Program-made: the position numbers and the translations under genes
Notes under the pieces: model-generated
Seen by the model: the letters and a program-made list of their open reading frames with translations, nothing else
Told to the model about the DNA's origin: nothing
Databases searched by the model: none
NCBI GenBank assembly: GCA_946800325.1
Contig: OX326956.1
Span: 43,584,052 to 43,648,051 of the forward strand
Reading direction: 5' to 3'
Source of the DNA: Luzula sylvatica
Taxonomy: Eukaryota > Streptophyta > Magnoliopsida > Poales > Juncaceae
DNA: 64,000 bases
Part shown: in pieces, positions 53,527-63,750 of the stretch
Layout of the letters: each line of letters begins with the position of its first letter
Position numbering within the stretch: position 1 is the stretch's first letter

Positions 53527-54032
53527 TGTAGGGTTACGCACACGTTTATCAAAGTGTGCAGCGGAGTTAGTTTCGCATGCGTAAACTAATTCTAACAGGA
53601 TCACGCTCGAAAAGCCAACGAAAAGGAAGAGTTGAAGAAAATTACCTCGTACAAGTTAGTACGTGTCGACTTCTTCTCCAAATCCGTGATCCTTCTCCAA
53701 GGAATGCTCGTGCAATCTCTCTACTCGTGTCCACCTCGATTTCGGCCGATCAAAATCGTCGACGTCGTTCTAGTCGCCGTCACGATCAATTCTCTCAAGA
53801 ACTTGCTCGAATCTCCCTCTCAATCTCTCTAAACGAAATCAGAATTCTGTGGAAGCAGAGAGAGAAAAAGCGGCGACTCAAATCCCTAGGTTCTGAAAAA
53901 AAACTTTGGTCAAAAACGAAATCAGAATTTTATATATATAGGAAATAAGTTCGAACGGGCCCAATTCTGACTGCAGATTTGCCTATTTATCTAAATTCTT
54001 CCAAGTTAATTCTTAAGCCACATTTTCTTTCA
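53527..54032 (-). repeat. 5' LTR of the outer Copia element
   Basis: 506 bp, matching 37232-37757 apart from the roughly 20-bp duplication and scattered substitutions. The right TSD ATTTT follows at 54033-54037. Confidence 0.93.
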
Positions 54033-54189
54033 ATTTTTATGATAATTGCATGATATTTATATTGTTTGATTGATTTTATTTATTGTCATGATATTTAATT
54101 TAATAAATAATCTTAGTTTATTATTTAATTATTTATTATTTATTATTTATTTCGTTTATATAATATACATACATTAAAATTTTAATTGG

Positions 54190-55100
54190 GATTGCTAATG
54201 CACTCCACCCTTTTCATTTATAACCGTTCACTTAATCACAAAGCGTCACGTAGCAAAGATGCATCCTTATAAAAATATACGGACAAAATATTAGATGAAC
54301 GACTTTTTTATTCGAGCAAAGTGTAATATTCCTACAACATCCAATATACCTTATGCCTCATATTTAAGTATTTGTTTTTATACCTTTAAACTTCATATTT
54401 ATAATTTTTACAATGAAAATGGTACGAGTAACAACAAAATTTTATCCATATTATTGAAAAAGATATAAATATTTAGGTAATTGATTTCATACATTTCACT
54501 TTCATATTTATACATTTTTACAATCAAAAAAATATACAAAAACAACAGATCATATTCATAGTATAAGAAAAAGTACAAATAATAGTAAAAAACACTATAA
54601 ATAACAACAAATATTTTAATCCATATTATAGTAAAAAGTTATAAATAACAAAGAAATCTTTAATCTCAATTATAGAAAAAGGTATAAATAATAGTAAAAA
54701 CAATAAAAATTTTTTGCTCTCAAGTATAGAAAAAAGAATAAATCGGGGTAAAAAAGTATAAAAATAAATATATTAAACAAATATCAATAATAGTAAAAAA
54801 AAGAAGTATAAATAGCAATCAATCTTTAATACATAGTATAAAAAAAATAATCAAATAATCAAAAGTATAAATAATAATAATAACCATATAGATAACAACG
54901 TACCTTTTATCCATATAGTGTAGAAAATGTATAAACAAATACAAAAATAAAATATATACGAGAGGGTAGGACTATCGTGGGGCGAGAAAGCACCGGACAA
55001 TGAACAGCTCTAGAATGCATCTAGTGTGTAATTTTTCAGGTAGTGACAAACATGCGGTCATTTGAAGTGCATTTAAGTGGAGTGCATCACTTCTGATAAT
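54190..55100. repeat. Worn MITE-like element with A-rich minisatellite core
   Basis: AATGCACTCCACCCTTTTCATT at the left has an inverted relative at the right (AAGTGCATTTAAGTGGAGTGCATC). The core (54400-54950) is a run of degenerate units such as TATAGTAAAAAnTATAAATAACAA, with TTTAATCCATATTATAG variants. It is possibly related to the MITE at 25848-26132. The TSD is not resolved. Confidence 0.45.
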
Positions 55101-55245
55101 ACTTATACAGTCGTATTTGTATCCTAAATTTTCGAACATTATTGTTTTGTCGTACCTGTATCGTATCAAATACGATATTCGTATTTGTGTATGTGCAACA
55201 AAGGTTGTGTCACATTTAAACACATGCATCGCAGGAGACCCATCA

Positions 55246-55866
55246 ATATGAAATTAACAAAATAAATACTAGTTTATTCTCAAAACTAAATATGTTTTTA
55301 TGTCATACATGCACTTGTCCTTATAAATTTTTAGTAAAAAATTCTATCTTATCATACATGCACTTGTGAATCTAGCGTTTTGAAAGTTTGAAATGAATTC
55401 AAAGTTTGAATGAATATAATAAAGTCGGGGAGTTCTATCATACACCCTTTTACAAGGGTATTTTGGGTATTTTAGCAATTAATTATATTTGTAAAAGGGT
55501 GTATCATAAAATTTATCTTTTATAGAAATTTTGGTTTAAATGAACAACAAAAAATTCCAATTTAGTTAAAAATTAATTGATAAATATAGTTGATATCTTA
55601 CTTTAAATATTCATAAATGGATAATTACTCCAAATACCCTTGAAAATGAGTGTATGGTAAGGAAATGGGTGTATGATAGAAGCCCCCAATAAAGTCGCGA
55701 AAATAATTTACAGAACTAAAAATTTATACAAGCACATAAAATGACAAGATTTATTGTGGAAGTAGAATATTTACTAATTAATTAGAAAAAAGGATAAGTG
55801 CATGTATGACATATGAGCATATTTAGTTTTGAGAATAAACTCGTATTTACTTTGTTAATTTCATAT
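55246..55866. mobile_element. MITE-like element with about 85-bp TIRs
   Basis: The left arm ATATGAAATTAACAAAATAA...GTCATACATGCACTTGTCCT is inverted at the right (AGGATAAGTGCATGTATGAC...TTGTTAATTTCATAT). CATCA lies at 55241-55245 and 55868-55872, offset by one base on the right. It contains a second, nested MITE at 55427-55687. Confidence 0.65.
55427..55687 (+). mobile_element. 261-bp MULE-type MITE, intact copy
   Basis: The TIRs GGGGAGTTCTATCATACACC and GGGGGCTTCTATCATACACC (right, reverse complement) are flanked by a perfect 9-bp TSD, AATAAAGTC (55418-55426 and 55688-55696), which assigns it to the Mutator group. Two more copies sit in the 3'-UTR introns of RCI2-B and RCI2-C. Confidence 0.88.
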
Positions 55867-56116
55867 GCATCATATAAAAGTTAAAACATACAAGGCATTG
55901 ATCCAACTTTTTATGCCCTGCCACTATTAAAACTGCATATATGGAAAATTAATTTTTACAATATATAATTTCCTTTTAAAGGACAAAGAGTGTTAAATCT
56001 CCAGCAATCAAGATCTAACAAATATTTTGATATGAATCTAACGGCTGAAGAATCAATAGCAATAAGGCCTCTTGTACTATTAATAGCGGCGTAGCCGGAC
56101 TCTTATATATATATAG

Positions 56117-56345
56117 AGAGGATGGCTAATATACTTAATTAAGTATCGTGAGTTTGGTACTTAAGAATTTTTGACCATTAGATTTGCTTTGAGATTTGTG
56201 CAATTAGTGATTAGCATAAACAGATATGGTAATCATTAATGATGAGTATATATAGCATTAAAAAACACAAATCTCAAAGCAAATCCAATTGTCAAAAAAT
56301 CCTAAGTACCGAATCCATGATACTTAATTGAGTATCTTGGCCATC

Positions 56346-56348
<3 letters not shown>
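56117..56348. mobile_element. MITE with about 85-bp TIRs in a TA tract
   Basis: GAGGATGGCTAATATACTTA...TTGCTTTGAGATTTGTG on the left and the inverse on the right (GAGGATGGCCAAGATACTCA when reverse-complemented) are close copies. Both sides abut (TA)n, so the TSD cannot be read, but a TA-targeting element is possible. Confidence 0.8.

Positions 56349-56386
<38 letters not shown>
56349..56386. repeat. (AT)n microsatellite
   Basis: About 18 uninterrupted AT units directly beside the MITE; a shorter TA run lies on its other side. Confidence 0.95.
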
Positions 56387-56394
<8 letters not shown>

Positions 56395-56439
56395 GGGAGG
56401 AACCTTAGGGTTGAGATGAACTACAAATATTACACGCAT

Positions 56440-57240
56440 CTTTAATTCTCCCGAGTCCCTGCCCTAAGTGCCCTTTCTTTAACCAAAGATTTCTCTCTCT
56501 CTCCTCGATTGTCTTTACCAAAGCAGCCAGCAAACCCTCCTCTCTCTCTCTCTCTCTCTCTGTCTATCCTCGATGGAATCACCCCTCCCACTCTCTCGGT
56601 AGGGAGAAATGGAGAATGGATGGACGCAGACGACGAATTGAGACACTCCCTATCTATGGCGAGGCAGTCTATGGGGACGGCAGAAGATGGCGTGCCCTCT
56701 CCCTTTGGCGACGCGGAATCTGGTGAGGCTCTTCTCCATGTAGTCCCTAACCCAAGACCTATTGAAGAAGCTTGAACTCTCAGTCGCTGAACACTCGACA
56801 TTTCGAAGAAGCTTTAACTCTCCTGTAGCAGAACTCTTTGAAGTCTCATTTCACAGATAATTGAGGTATACTGACTACTGAGGCATAATTAGTACAATTG
56901 GGGTATAATTGGTATAATTTTAAAATAATTTTGTATAATGTGGCACTAAACCGGTATAATAGTATAGTAGATTATAATTTTAAACATTCTCCTCTTCCCA
57001 CATTCGGCCACGTCCCTTTTTACTGTTGGTTCTCTTTTAAAATAACTTCATGCGCTCCTCTTTTTCTCATTATTTCACGACCAAGAAAGAAAAGGAAAAA
57101 AAAAAACCCGCTGCCAAAAACCCTACCGGTTGCCGAAACCCTAGCGGAAGGCTCGCCACGGAGACGCGAGGTGCTGGCGACGTCGCGAGGCGCTGGCAAT
57201 GGGAAGGGAGATTTATCTGAGTTGAAATTAGCGTAATAAA
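56440..57240. other. GC-richer gene-like islands, unassigned
   Basis: 56440-56800 has overlapping ORFs on both strands (minus 56442-56801, plus 56509-56775) around a CT microsatellite. 57000-57235 contains AACCCTAGCGGAAGGCTCGC-like coding-type sequence. I recognise no domain. They may be captured gene pieces or LTR/UTR remnants of transposons. Confidence 0.3.
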
Positions 57241-59160
57241 GTGAATTTCAGTCTCAATTGTTTGATTTTTGATTTTTGATTTGAAGGAATGGGAAGGGAG
57301 AATGAATGTAGGGCCCAATTCATTGACGTCATCAATAAGACAAAACGTTAAAGACATGTTAATTGGAAAAACAGGAACACCGAAAAGGCCGATCGAGCTG
57401 CTGTCGGACAAGTATGATACATATTTTTATACAAAACCTGAAAATATCAAATATACCCCTCCAAAATTAAAGATGGTTTTTTATTTTTATTTCGAGTAGG
57501 CTATTAACCCAAGAACACGCATGGTTCTATTCAAGATGCTCAATCGTGGTATTTTTAACGACATTAATGGCTGCATTTCTCCTGGAAAAGAGTTAATAAT
57601 TAGTAATTAATTTTAATTTTAATTTTTTTACTTCACCAATTTAATTTCTTAATCTCCTGGAAAAATTGCGTGAATGTTATTTTGATGTACATTTTTGCAT
57701 AATTCAACTAGTTTGATTTATTTTTCAATATTTGTAACTCAATGCATAATTGTTTCATTTTGCAGATACCGAAAAACAAACATCGTTTTCCTCTCTATCT
57801 CAGTCGCTCAATCGGTTCTCTTTGGGTCCGACCCGCTGCCAAGACTAGCCAGAGCCAGAAATGAAAATTTTCTATATAATTTTCTGCGAGGTTTTTTCTT
57901 CTCTCTTTATTTGGTTCCTTTGTTCCTTATTTTATCAGATCTTTTGTTGATTTTTGTTAAAGTTTTTTGAAGAATGATAATTTGATTCTACATATTTTTC
58001 CTAATTCAATTCGAATAAAAGTTAGTTCAATTAGTTTATTTTTTCTCATATCGATATGTAAAAAATTTGCAGAAGAAGAGCGGTGAATTTTTCAAGCGGC
58101 ACAGATTCAAAACCTTGGTAATCGATTTTTTTTTTCAATTCCAGAAAGGTCCCTGTATTTTCCTTAAATTTCAAAAAGGTCCCTTAAATTGCAGGAAACA
58201 TTTTCGAACGGAACTTTAAAAGCGCAATGGTACATTTTATTCATTCAACATTTTCTAACTTTCAGTATATATTGATCAGATATTTTCGCAAATTTCAGAG
58301 AATTAATTGATCCTTTCCTATTTGCAGGGGTATTTCTGAAATTTTCCACATGTTCTTGGATCTTGATGATATTTTCCTTAATATTTTAGGTACATATTTC
58401 ATTTTTTTCTCATTTTTAGATTTTTTTTTTTATATGTACATCATTTCAGGGGTATATACGATATTTTGGTTAATTTCAGGGATGTAATTGAAATAATTTT
58501 CATTTTCTGGGGTATTTTTGAAAAAAAGACAAGCTCACAAGAAATGGTTGTTTGTTCAATTTTTAAATATTAAGAGACTTTGTTTGCATATAGTTAAACA
58601 CCTCAATTTTTAAATATTAAGAGACATTGTTTACATATGTCAGCGATCTTGAATCGCAGGTTCGATATCTCTCTCTCTATCAAACACCTCAATTTGATTT
58701 AAATTAATCATTTAATTTTCTAAATAGGTTTCGCAATTGAGAGTAGAGAATGCATCTCTGACGAAACGACTTTCTGAAATGACTCGAAACTTTGACGATA
58801 CTTTTGTGGGCTATAGAGTGCTCAAACCCGATGAAACGATGAAATGAATATTGGCGATGATTAAGCGAAGCGAAGAGTGAATATTGTTTTTGAACCTTGT
58901 GATGTGATATTTTTGAAGAAATTAAGCTAAGAACACAATTTTTCTTAGTCACAAAATTGTCAGCCAAGAAATAAAGAATTTTTAGGGCTATGACTTTCGA
59001 GTTTTTTTTTTTATTTATTGTATTTTTTCTTCAAGTTATGATTTGCGTGTTGTCACTTTTATATTGTATTTTTTCTTCCTTGTGATTCTCAATAATGAGA
59101 AAAATGATAATTACAGAGGGTATAGTTTAATAATGAGAAAAATGATAATTCAGATTTTTT
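57241..59160. other. AT-rich intergenic DNA
   Basis: No gene is recognised. Words such as GGGGTATATACGATATTTTGG and AAATTTCAAAAAGGTCCCT recur around 58130-58520, in the style of the ATATCA/CCCC elements elsewhere. GACATTGTTTACATAT / GACTTTGTTTGCATAT with CACCTCAATTTTTAAATATT is duplicated at about 58570-58640. Confidence 0.45.
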
Positions 59161-59224
59161 TTAAAATTTCAAAATTTTACAAAATATTAATAATTCTGAA
59201 ATCTGGAAATTATTATTAGCGGGG

Positions 59225-59618
59225 GCACATCCGGTGATAATAAACCCCGCCGGTGATAATACTCGAAGGTGAAAATAAATGTACCGCCGGTGATAAGCCT
59301 ACCGCCGCTGAAACATCTCGTCAGTGAAAATAAGCTCACCGCCGGCGATACTTTCCACCGCCACTGAATACAATCGATGCTGAAAGTTTCAATACCGCCG
59401 GTGATAAAAGTATACCGCCGGTGAAGGTACCGCCGCAGAAAATGTTCAACCCGATCTGCTTATTTTCAGCGGCGGTACCGGTACCGCCGGTAAAACAAAA
59501 TTTTACCGCCGCTGAATACTTTTACCGGGGATATCGCCGGTGATACTCTTTTTTAGCGGCGGATTATCTGTGGCGGTTTATCAGCGGCGGGTCCCCGCCG
59601 GTGATAGTATCAGCGGAG
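59225..59618. repeat. ACCGCCGGTGATAA subterminal repeat array
   Basis: Around fifteen copies of CCGCCGGTGATA / CCGCCGCTGAA, in both orientations, within 400 bp. Such arrays are the binding sites of the CACTA TNPA-type protein in studied elements; here that is inference. Confidence 0.85.
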
Positions 59619-60083
59619 GTATTTTGATGTGAGGCAAATAAGGCACAAATTTAATGCTTAATTTGGGGATTTTAGCCCTTGTGAAGAACAATTCTATATA
59701 CTTTATTAATCATATTTGAGATAACATGAATATTTCTTCACTAAGTGTGTTTTATTGCTTAATCACAGGAATTAGAAGGAATGTCTGGGAATTTGGAGAG
59801 TGTAGTTGTCTCCAACACGTCAAGAGGAGTGAAAACGATATATTATACCGATACATTCGGTACATGAATAAGACGGGAGGCAAACAATTATCATGATACA
59901 AACTTACACAAAAGTCTACACGAAAACCACTCAATCCTTAGCCCTTATCCTGCCCACCTACCTTTGGTGGGAATTACCTCCTTACCCCCAATCCTCTCCA
60001 CCAACTCGTGGCCAATAAGAAGACTCCATGAGTGCTATAAATATGACCACAAGGGCCACGAGTTTGGGACGCTCTTTTATGCC

Positions 60084-60087
<4 letters not shown>

Positions 60088-60130
<43 letters not shown>
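60088..60130. repeat. (CT)n microsatellite in the LTR
   Basis: About 20 CT units just downstream of the LTR TATA box. Confidence 0.95.
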
Positions 60131-60134
<4 letters not shown>

Positions 60135-60767
60135 TTAAGCAAGTCCAAGAACCTTCAAGAACACGCAAGAATTGCAAATACAAACGATAATTCTCTAAAA
60201 TCGATCACCGAATAGAAGCTTACTTCATTCGGTGAATTGGTTTACACTTCGACGAAGATCGAGTTGCGAGGATTAAGGTGGAGCTTTCTTCATCCGAATC
60301 CGCGCAAGCAAGGAGTCGAGCTTACTCTATTCCACTCGGGAGCTTTCTTCCAATTGGACTTCTTGCAAATCTCGAGTTCACTCAACCGGTACGAAGCTCT
60401 CTTCTATTGGCGGGTGGATTGGTACGAAAGGAACGTGTTGTGCGAGTTGTCTCGCTCACTAGCATCTCAAAACAACAAGGAAGGCATCCAAGACGAGACT
60501 CGGAGCTCACTTCATCTCTCTAGGTGTTTTCTTTCCTTTCTTGTAATTCTTGTAGTTTAAATTCGAATTGGATTTGTGTAAAGAATTCTCGGTTTAATGA
60601 ATCTTTAGTTTCTTGTTTACTTGAATCAAATCTTTGTTGGTGTTTTTACTTGATCTCTTACTTTTAATTACTGCCTTGAACTTAGCTTAAATCTCCCTTA
60701 ATTCAATCTCAAATCAAACCTTCAATTCAATCCTCAATTCAAATTACAATTTCGAAATCCAGAACAA

Positions 60768-61108
60768 GTTCCGTTGTAACGGAATCCAAGTCCGTTGTAA
60801 CAGACATTTCGGTTTGTACCCGACTTTCAGTCTGTTGGTACTCCGTTGTAACGCACTTTACTTCCGTTGTAACGGACCAGCGAGGAAAAGCATTCAATAT
60901 CACTCATACTAGTGCGTTGTAACGGACATAAGAGTCCGTTGTAACGGATCAACCAATCCGTTATAACGCTACTCCTATCCGTTATAACGGACTACCTCTT
61001 TCCGTTATAACGGAACTTACTCCGTTGTAACGGACCTTCATATCAATTCCTGCGTTAACATTACCCTAATGTCCGTTGTAACGGAACCTACTTCCGTTAT
61101 AACGGACT
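60768..61108. repeat. CCGTTGTAACGG palindrome array
   Basis: About fourteen dyads with core CCGTT-GT-AACGG or CCGTT-AT-AACGG, plus single-mismatch forms (GCGTTGTAACGGAC), within 340 bp. The core halves are the same as in the 47668-48122 array, with a different two-base centre. Confidence 0.92.
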
Positions 61109-61346
61109 AACTTCTGTGAATTTTCTTTGTTATTTCTCATCTAGTTTTGATTTAATCTTTAACGTAATTGCTCCCCGTGGAACGAATCTATACATTTGCC
61201 ACTGTACAAACATAGATTACAAATTTTGTTGATTGAATCGGGTTTTCGAATACAACGATAATATTACACAACAAAAACCCGTTCATCATATTTTCACTTT
61301 CAGCGGCGGTAAAGCCCCGCTGGTGATAGTGCTGTTTCTAGTAGTG

Positions 61347-61909
61347 ATGGAGGTCGCAATGGAGAGCTACGCCATTTTCTTCCTCGCATCTCAACCCAAC
61401 GCAAACCCTAACCCTATCGGAGCGGTGTGCTATTTCGTCGCGAAACCTAAGCTAAAGAGAAAGGCTGGAACAAGCAGCGACATCCGCTAGGTGGATCGAG
61501 CAGAGGATGTTGATTTACTTTCACACTGAAGCTCAGCTCTCTTTTTTGCCGATTTTTTCACCTCCTTTTGATATTGTACATTTGGTACTTCATTTTTGTT
61601 CTATTCAGAGTAATTTATTGGATCTTACAAAATTATGTTGTTGGTTTTTGGTTAAATTTGTATTTCAAATTATTTTTTAGTCATTTTTTCCAAATTTTCT
61701 CATACCTTTCCTAATTTGATTTATTTCAAATTTTGTGAAGTTTGATTTTTTGACATTCGCTTTAAAAAGTTCCAAGCTTTGACTACTGAAAATTTCAACG
61801 AAAATCAACGCCTACAAACTTTGTAATATCATACCAAAATTTTCATTATGTTAATACTAATATTCACCAATATACCAATATACCATTTTTTATTATTTTA
61901 TTTCAGTCC
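61347..61909. other. Intergenic DNA
   Basis: A short ORF (61349-61490 in frame) lies just after the CACTA end and reads MEVAMESYAIFFLASQPNAN; I recognise no family. The rest is AT-rich without structure. Confidence 0.4.
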
Positions 61910-62285
61910 TCAGGTGCCTCCTCTACCATGATCCAAGCAATAAATTTCTCGAACTTCGGATGAAGAAGGGGGATTACAAGGTCAATTCGGCACTCAGATC
62001 AGGGGCCTATATGCAATTTTGAGATAACACAAGGGTTTCATTGCAAATTTGCTGTAAAGGAGAGGATTTACATATTTACCCTTCCAAAATGTTCCGATCC
62101 TCGATCCTCATGCCTCCTCTGCCATGATGGCAGGGAGAAATTTGTCGAACTCCGATGAAGAAGCGGGATTGCAAGGATGACTTGGCACTAGGGTCAGGGG
62201 CTTTTTTGCAATTTTGAGATAACACAAGGTCTTCTTTGCAAATTTGCTGAAAAGAGTAGGATTTACATATTTACCCTTCTAACAG
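61910..62285. repeat. Two-copy tandem duplication, about 185 bp
   Basis: Copies at about 61910-62092 and 62103-62283 share CCTCCTCTnCCATGAT, GATGAAGAAGnGGGATT, GCAATTTTGAGATAACACAA and GGATTTACATATTTACCCTT. No coding assignment. Confidence 0.85.
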
Positions 62286-62690
62286 TCCAAAATATCATAT
62301 TACCATTCCAAAAATTAGAATATCATATATACCCTTCCAAAAATGAGAATATCATATACACAAGGGGTATTTTCGTAAATTTATATTTTATTCTATTTTA
62401 TTTCGGGTTTGCATCATGTGCTTTTGATTATCGTTAACATATTCGAAGTTATCACGAGAAGTCTAATTTTATCTTTTTAGAAACTACACATGGAATTAAT
62501 ATGCGATGGTGATTTTTTATATTTTTAGGGACCAAAATGAAAAGTTGCCGCATATTCGTCATTTCAGAAGCCTAACATTACGAGTAATTATTTTTTTATC
62601 ATTTCGCTTTTGAGATTATTCATCACCTTATTTTGTTCGGATCCTAATTGATTTTTGTGTCTTCTCATTTCAGCCTTCGTGTCCAGAGTT
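62286..62690. other. Intergenic DNA
   Basis: It contains AATATCATAT-ACCCTTCCAAAAA words (62286-62370), the same style as the element at 6872-8539, but no paired end. Otherwise nothing is seen. Confidence 0.45.
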
Positions 62691-62699
62691 AAGGGGCGC

Positions 62700-63523
62700 C
62701 ATTAAGATTGAGACTGTGATCCGAATTCTGGATTGACAGTTTTTGATACTCATTAATACCGTCATTAATGGAGAGGTTAATATATGATATTCACCTGATC
62801 TCTCTCTCTCTAGTAATTCTACATATCTGAAAAAGGGAGAAACCTTGTGAGACAAGTTGAGAAAGCTCCATTAGAGATTGTGAGAATATTGAGCAAGTTT
62901 ACGGTGATTTTAAGGGAATCACGCATAACCGAAAGACGCGAGCTCGAGGTGGATACGAATAGAGGAATCTCCACTGAGATTCTCTGGTGTGATCAATCGA
63001 GAGCAAGGTCGGAGACGAATCGGATAATATCCGGTTGTATTCGACAAATCGGAGCTTCGAGCAAGGTGTCGAATCGTGCGGGCGTGGGACGCACAAGTTA
63101 CCGGAATCGAAGCGAGAAAAGCAACTACGCAGTCAACCCGTCTCCGTGATAAATTTCACGTGGTATGATTCTCTATGAATTAAGAGTTAATTTTATAGGT
63201 AGTTGCACGTGGTTTAGGATTTGAACGATCGAGTCATCGACGTGGTCCTCGGGATCGGGTCGGACCGGGCTGCACAATCCGTTGCGCGGGGCTCGGTAGT
63301 GACGCCGATACCCAACACGTGTTACCGGGATCGAAGCGAACAAAGCAACTACGCAGTCAACCCGTCTCCGTGATCAATTTCACGCAGTAAGATTCTCTAT
63401 GAATTAAGAGTTAAATTCATAGGTAGTTGCATGTAGAAAAGATTTGTGCGTTCAAATCGGCGACGTGGTCCTCGGGATCGGATCGGACTGAGAGGGGCTC
63501 GGTAGTGACGCCGATATCCAACA
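62700..63523 (+). mobile_element. LTR-like sequence with tandem-duplicated 3' end
   Basis: The 3' edge ends GACGCCGATATCCAACA at 63523. The last part is a tandem duplication (about 63097-63319 and 63320-63523) sharing AAGCAACTACGCAGTCAACC, CTATGAATTAAGAGTTAA and GGCTCGGTAGTGACGCCGAT. GGGACGCACAAG and TCGGACCGGGC resemble parts of the 1.05-kb-LTR family. The 5' edge was not found. It abuts degenerate Copia interior rather than a PBS, so it is an inserted LTR. Confidence 0.5.
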
Positions 63524-63701
63524 TTATGCCATACGCATGAAGCGTCTGATTTACCGTCAATAAAATTCAAGGAAATCACACGAGTTTGAATGTAATATGA
63601 TTACACGAGTATAACTCATGTGTTTGTGTACCATACACAATATATGCATAATAGTTATTCAACACGAGTTTGTGTGTAATGTGTTTACACGAGGCTAACT
63701 C

Positions 63702-63750
<49 letters not shown>

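Larger units (their letters stand above)
37232..54032 (-). mobile_element. Ty1/Copia LTR retrotransposon (outer host of the nest)
   Basis: The LTRs at 37232-37757 (3' LTR) and 53527-54032 (5' LTR) are close copies with TG...CA ends and a 5-bp TSD, ATTTT, at 37227-37231 and 54033-54037. A primer-binding site TGGTATCAGAGC (initiator tRNA-Met type) lies one base inside the 5' LTR, and a purine-rich tract lies beside the 3' LTR. Gag, integrase and RT are recognisable in Copia order on the minus strand. A 9.26-kb insertion (40979-50234) splits it; without it the element is about 7.5 kb. Stops and frameshifts make it non-autonomous. Confidence 0.93.
59625..61288 (+). mobile_element. Ty3/Gypsy-like solo LTR, 1.66 kb
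   Basis: It begins TGATGTGAGGC and ends CGTTCATCA, so the termini are perfect inverted TGATG/CATCA. It is flanked by a 5-bp TSD, TATTT (59620-59624 and 61289-61293). A TATA box GCTATAAATATG lies at about 60036, then a long CT repeat. The 3' part has TCCCCGTGGAACGAATCTAT and TTTGTTGATTG, the usual U5 style of plant Athila/Tat-type Gypsy LTRs. It contains the CCGTTGTAACGG array. Confidence 0.8.
59210..61346 (+). mobile_element. Truncated CACTA element, split by a solo LTR
   Basis: The right terminus ends GCTGTTTCTAGTAGTG at 61346, the reverse complement of a CACTACTAGAAAC terminus. 59220-59620 is a dense subterminal array of GCCGGTGATAA / ACCGCCGGTGA and inverted GCGGCGGTA words. The last part of the subterminal region (61294-61346) is separated from it by the LTR at 59625-61288. 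The left CACTA end is missing and no TNPA/TNPD coding is present. Confidence 0.75.

Noticed and set aside
56442..56801. 119-aa minus-strand ORF and 88-aa plus-strand ORF
   Set aside because: Opposite-strand ORFs over the same CT-rich sequence; Arg/Glu and Ser/Leu runs come from the microsatellite. Kept only as an unassigned island.
60237..60560. 107-aa ORF and overlapping 81-aa ORF
   Set aside because: They lie within the Gypsy-like solo LTR downstream of its TATA box; overlapping frames and no domain.
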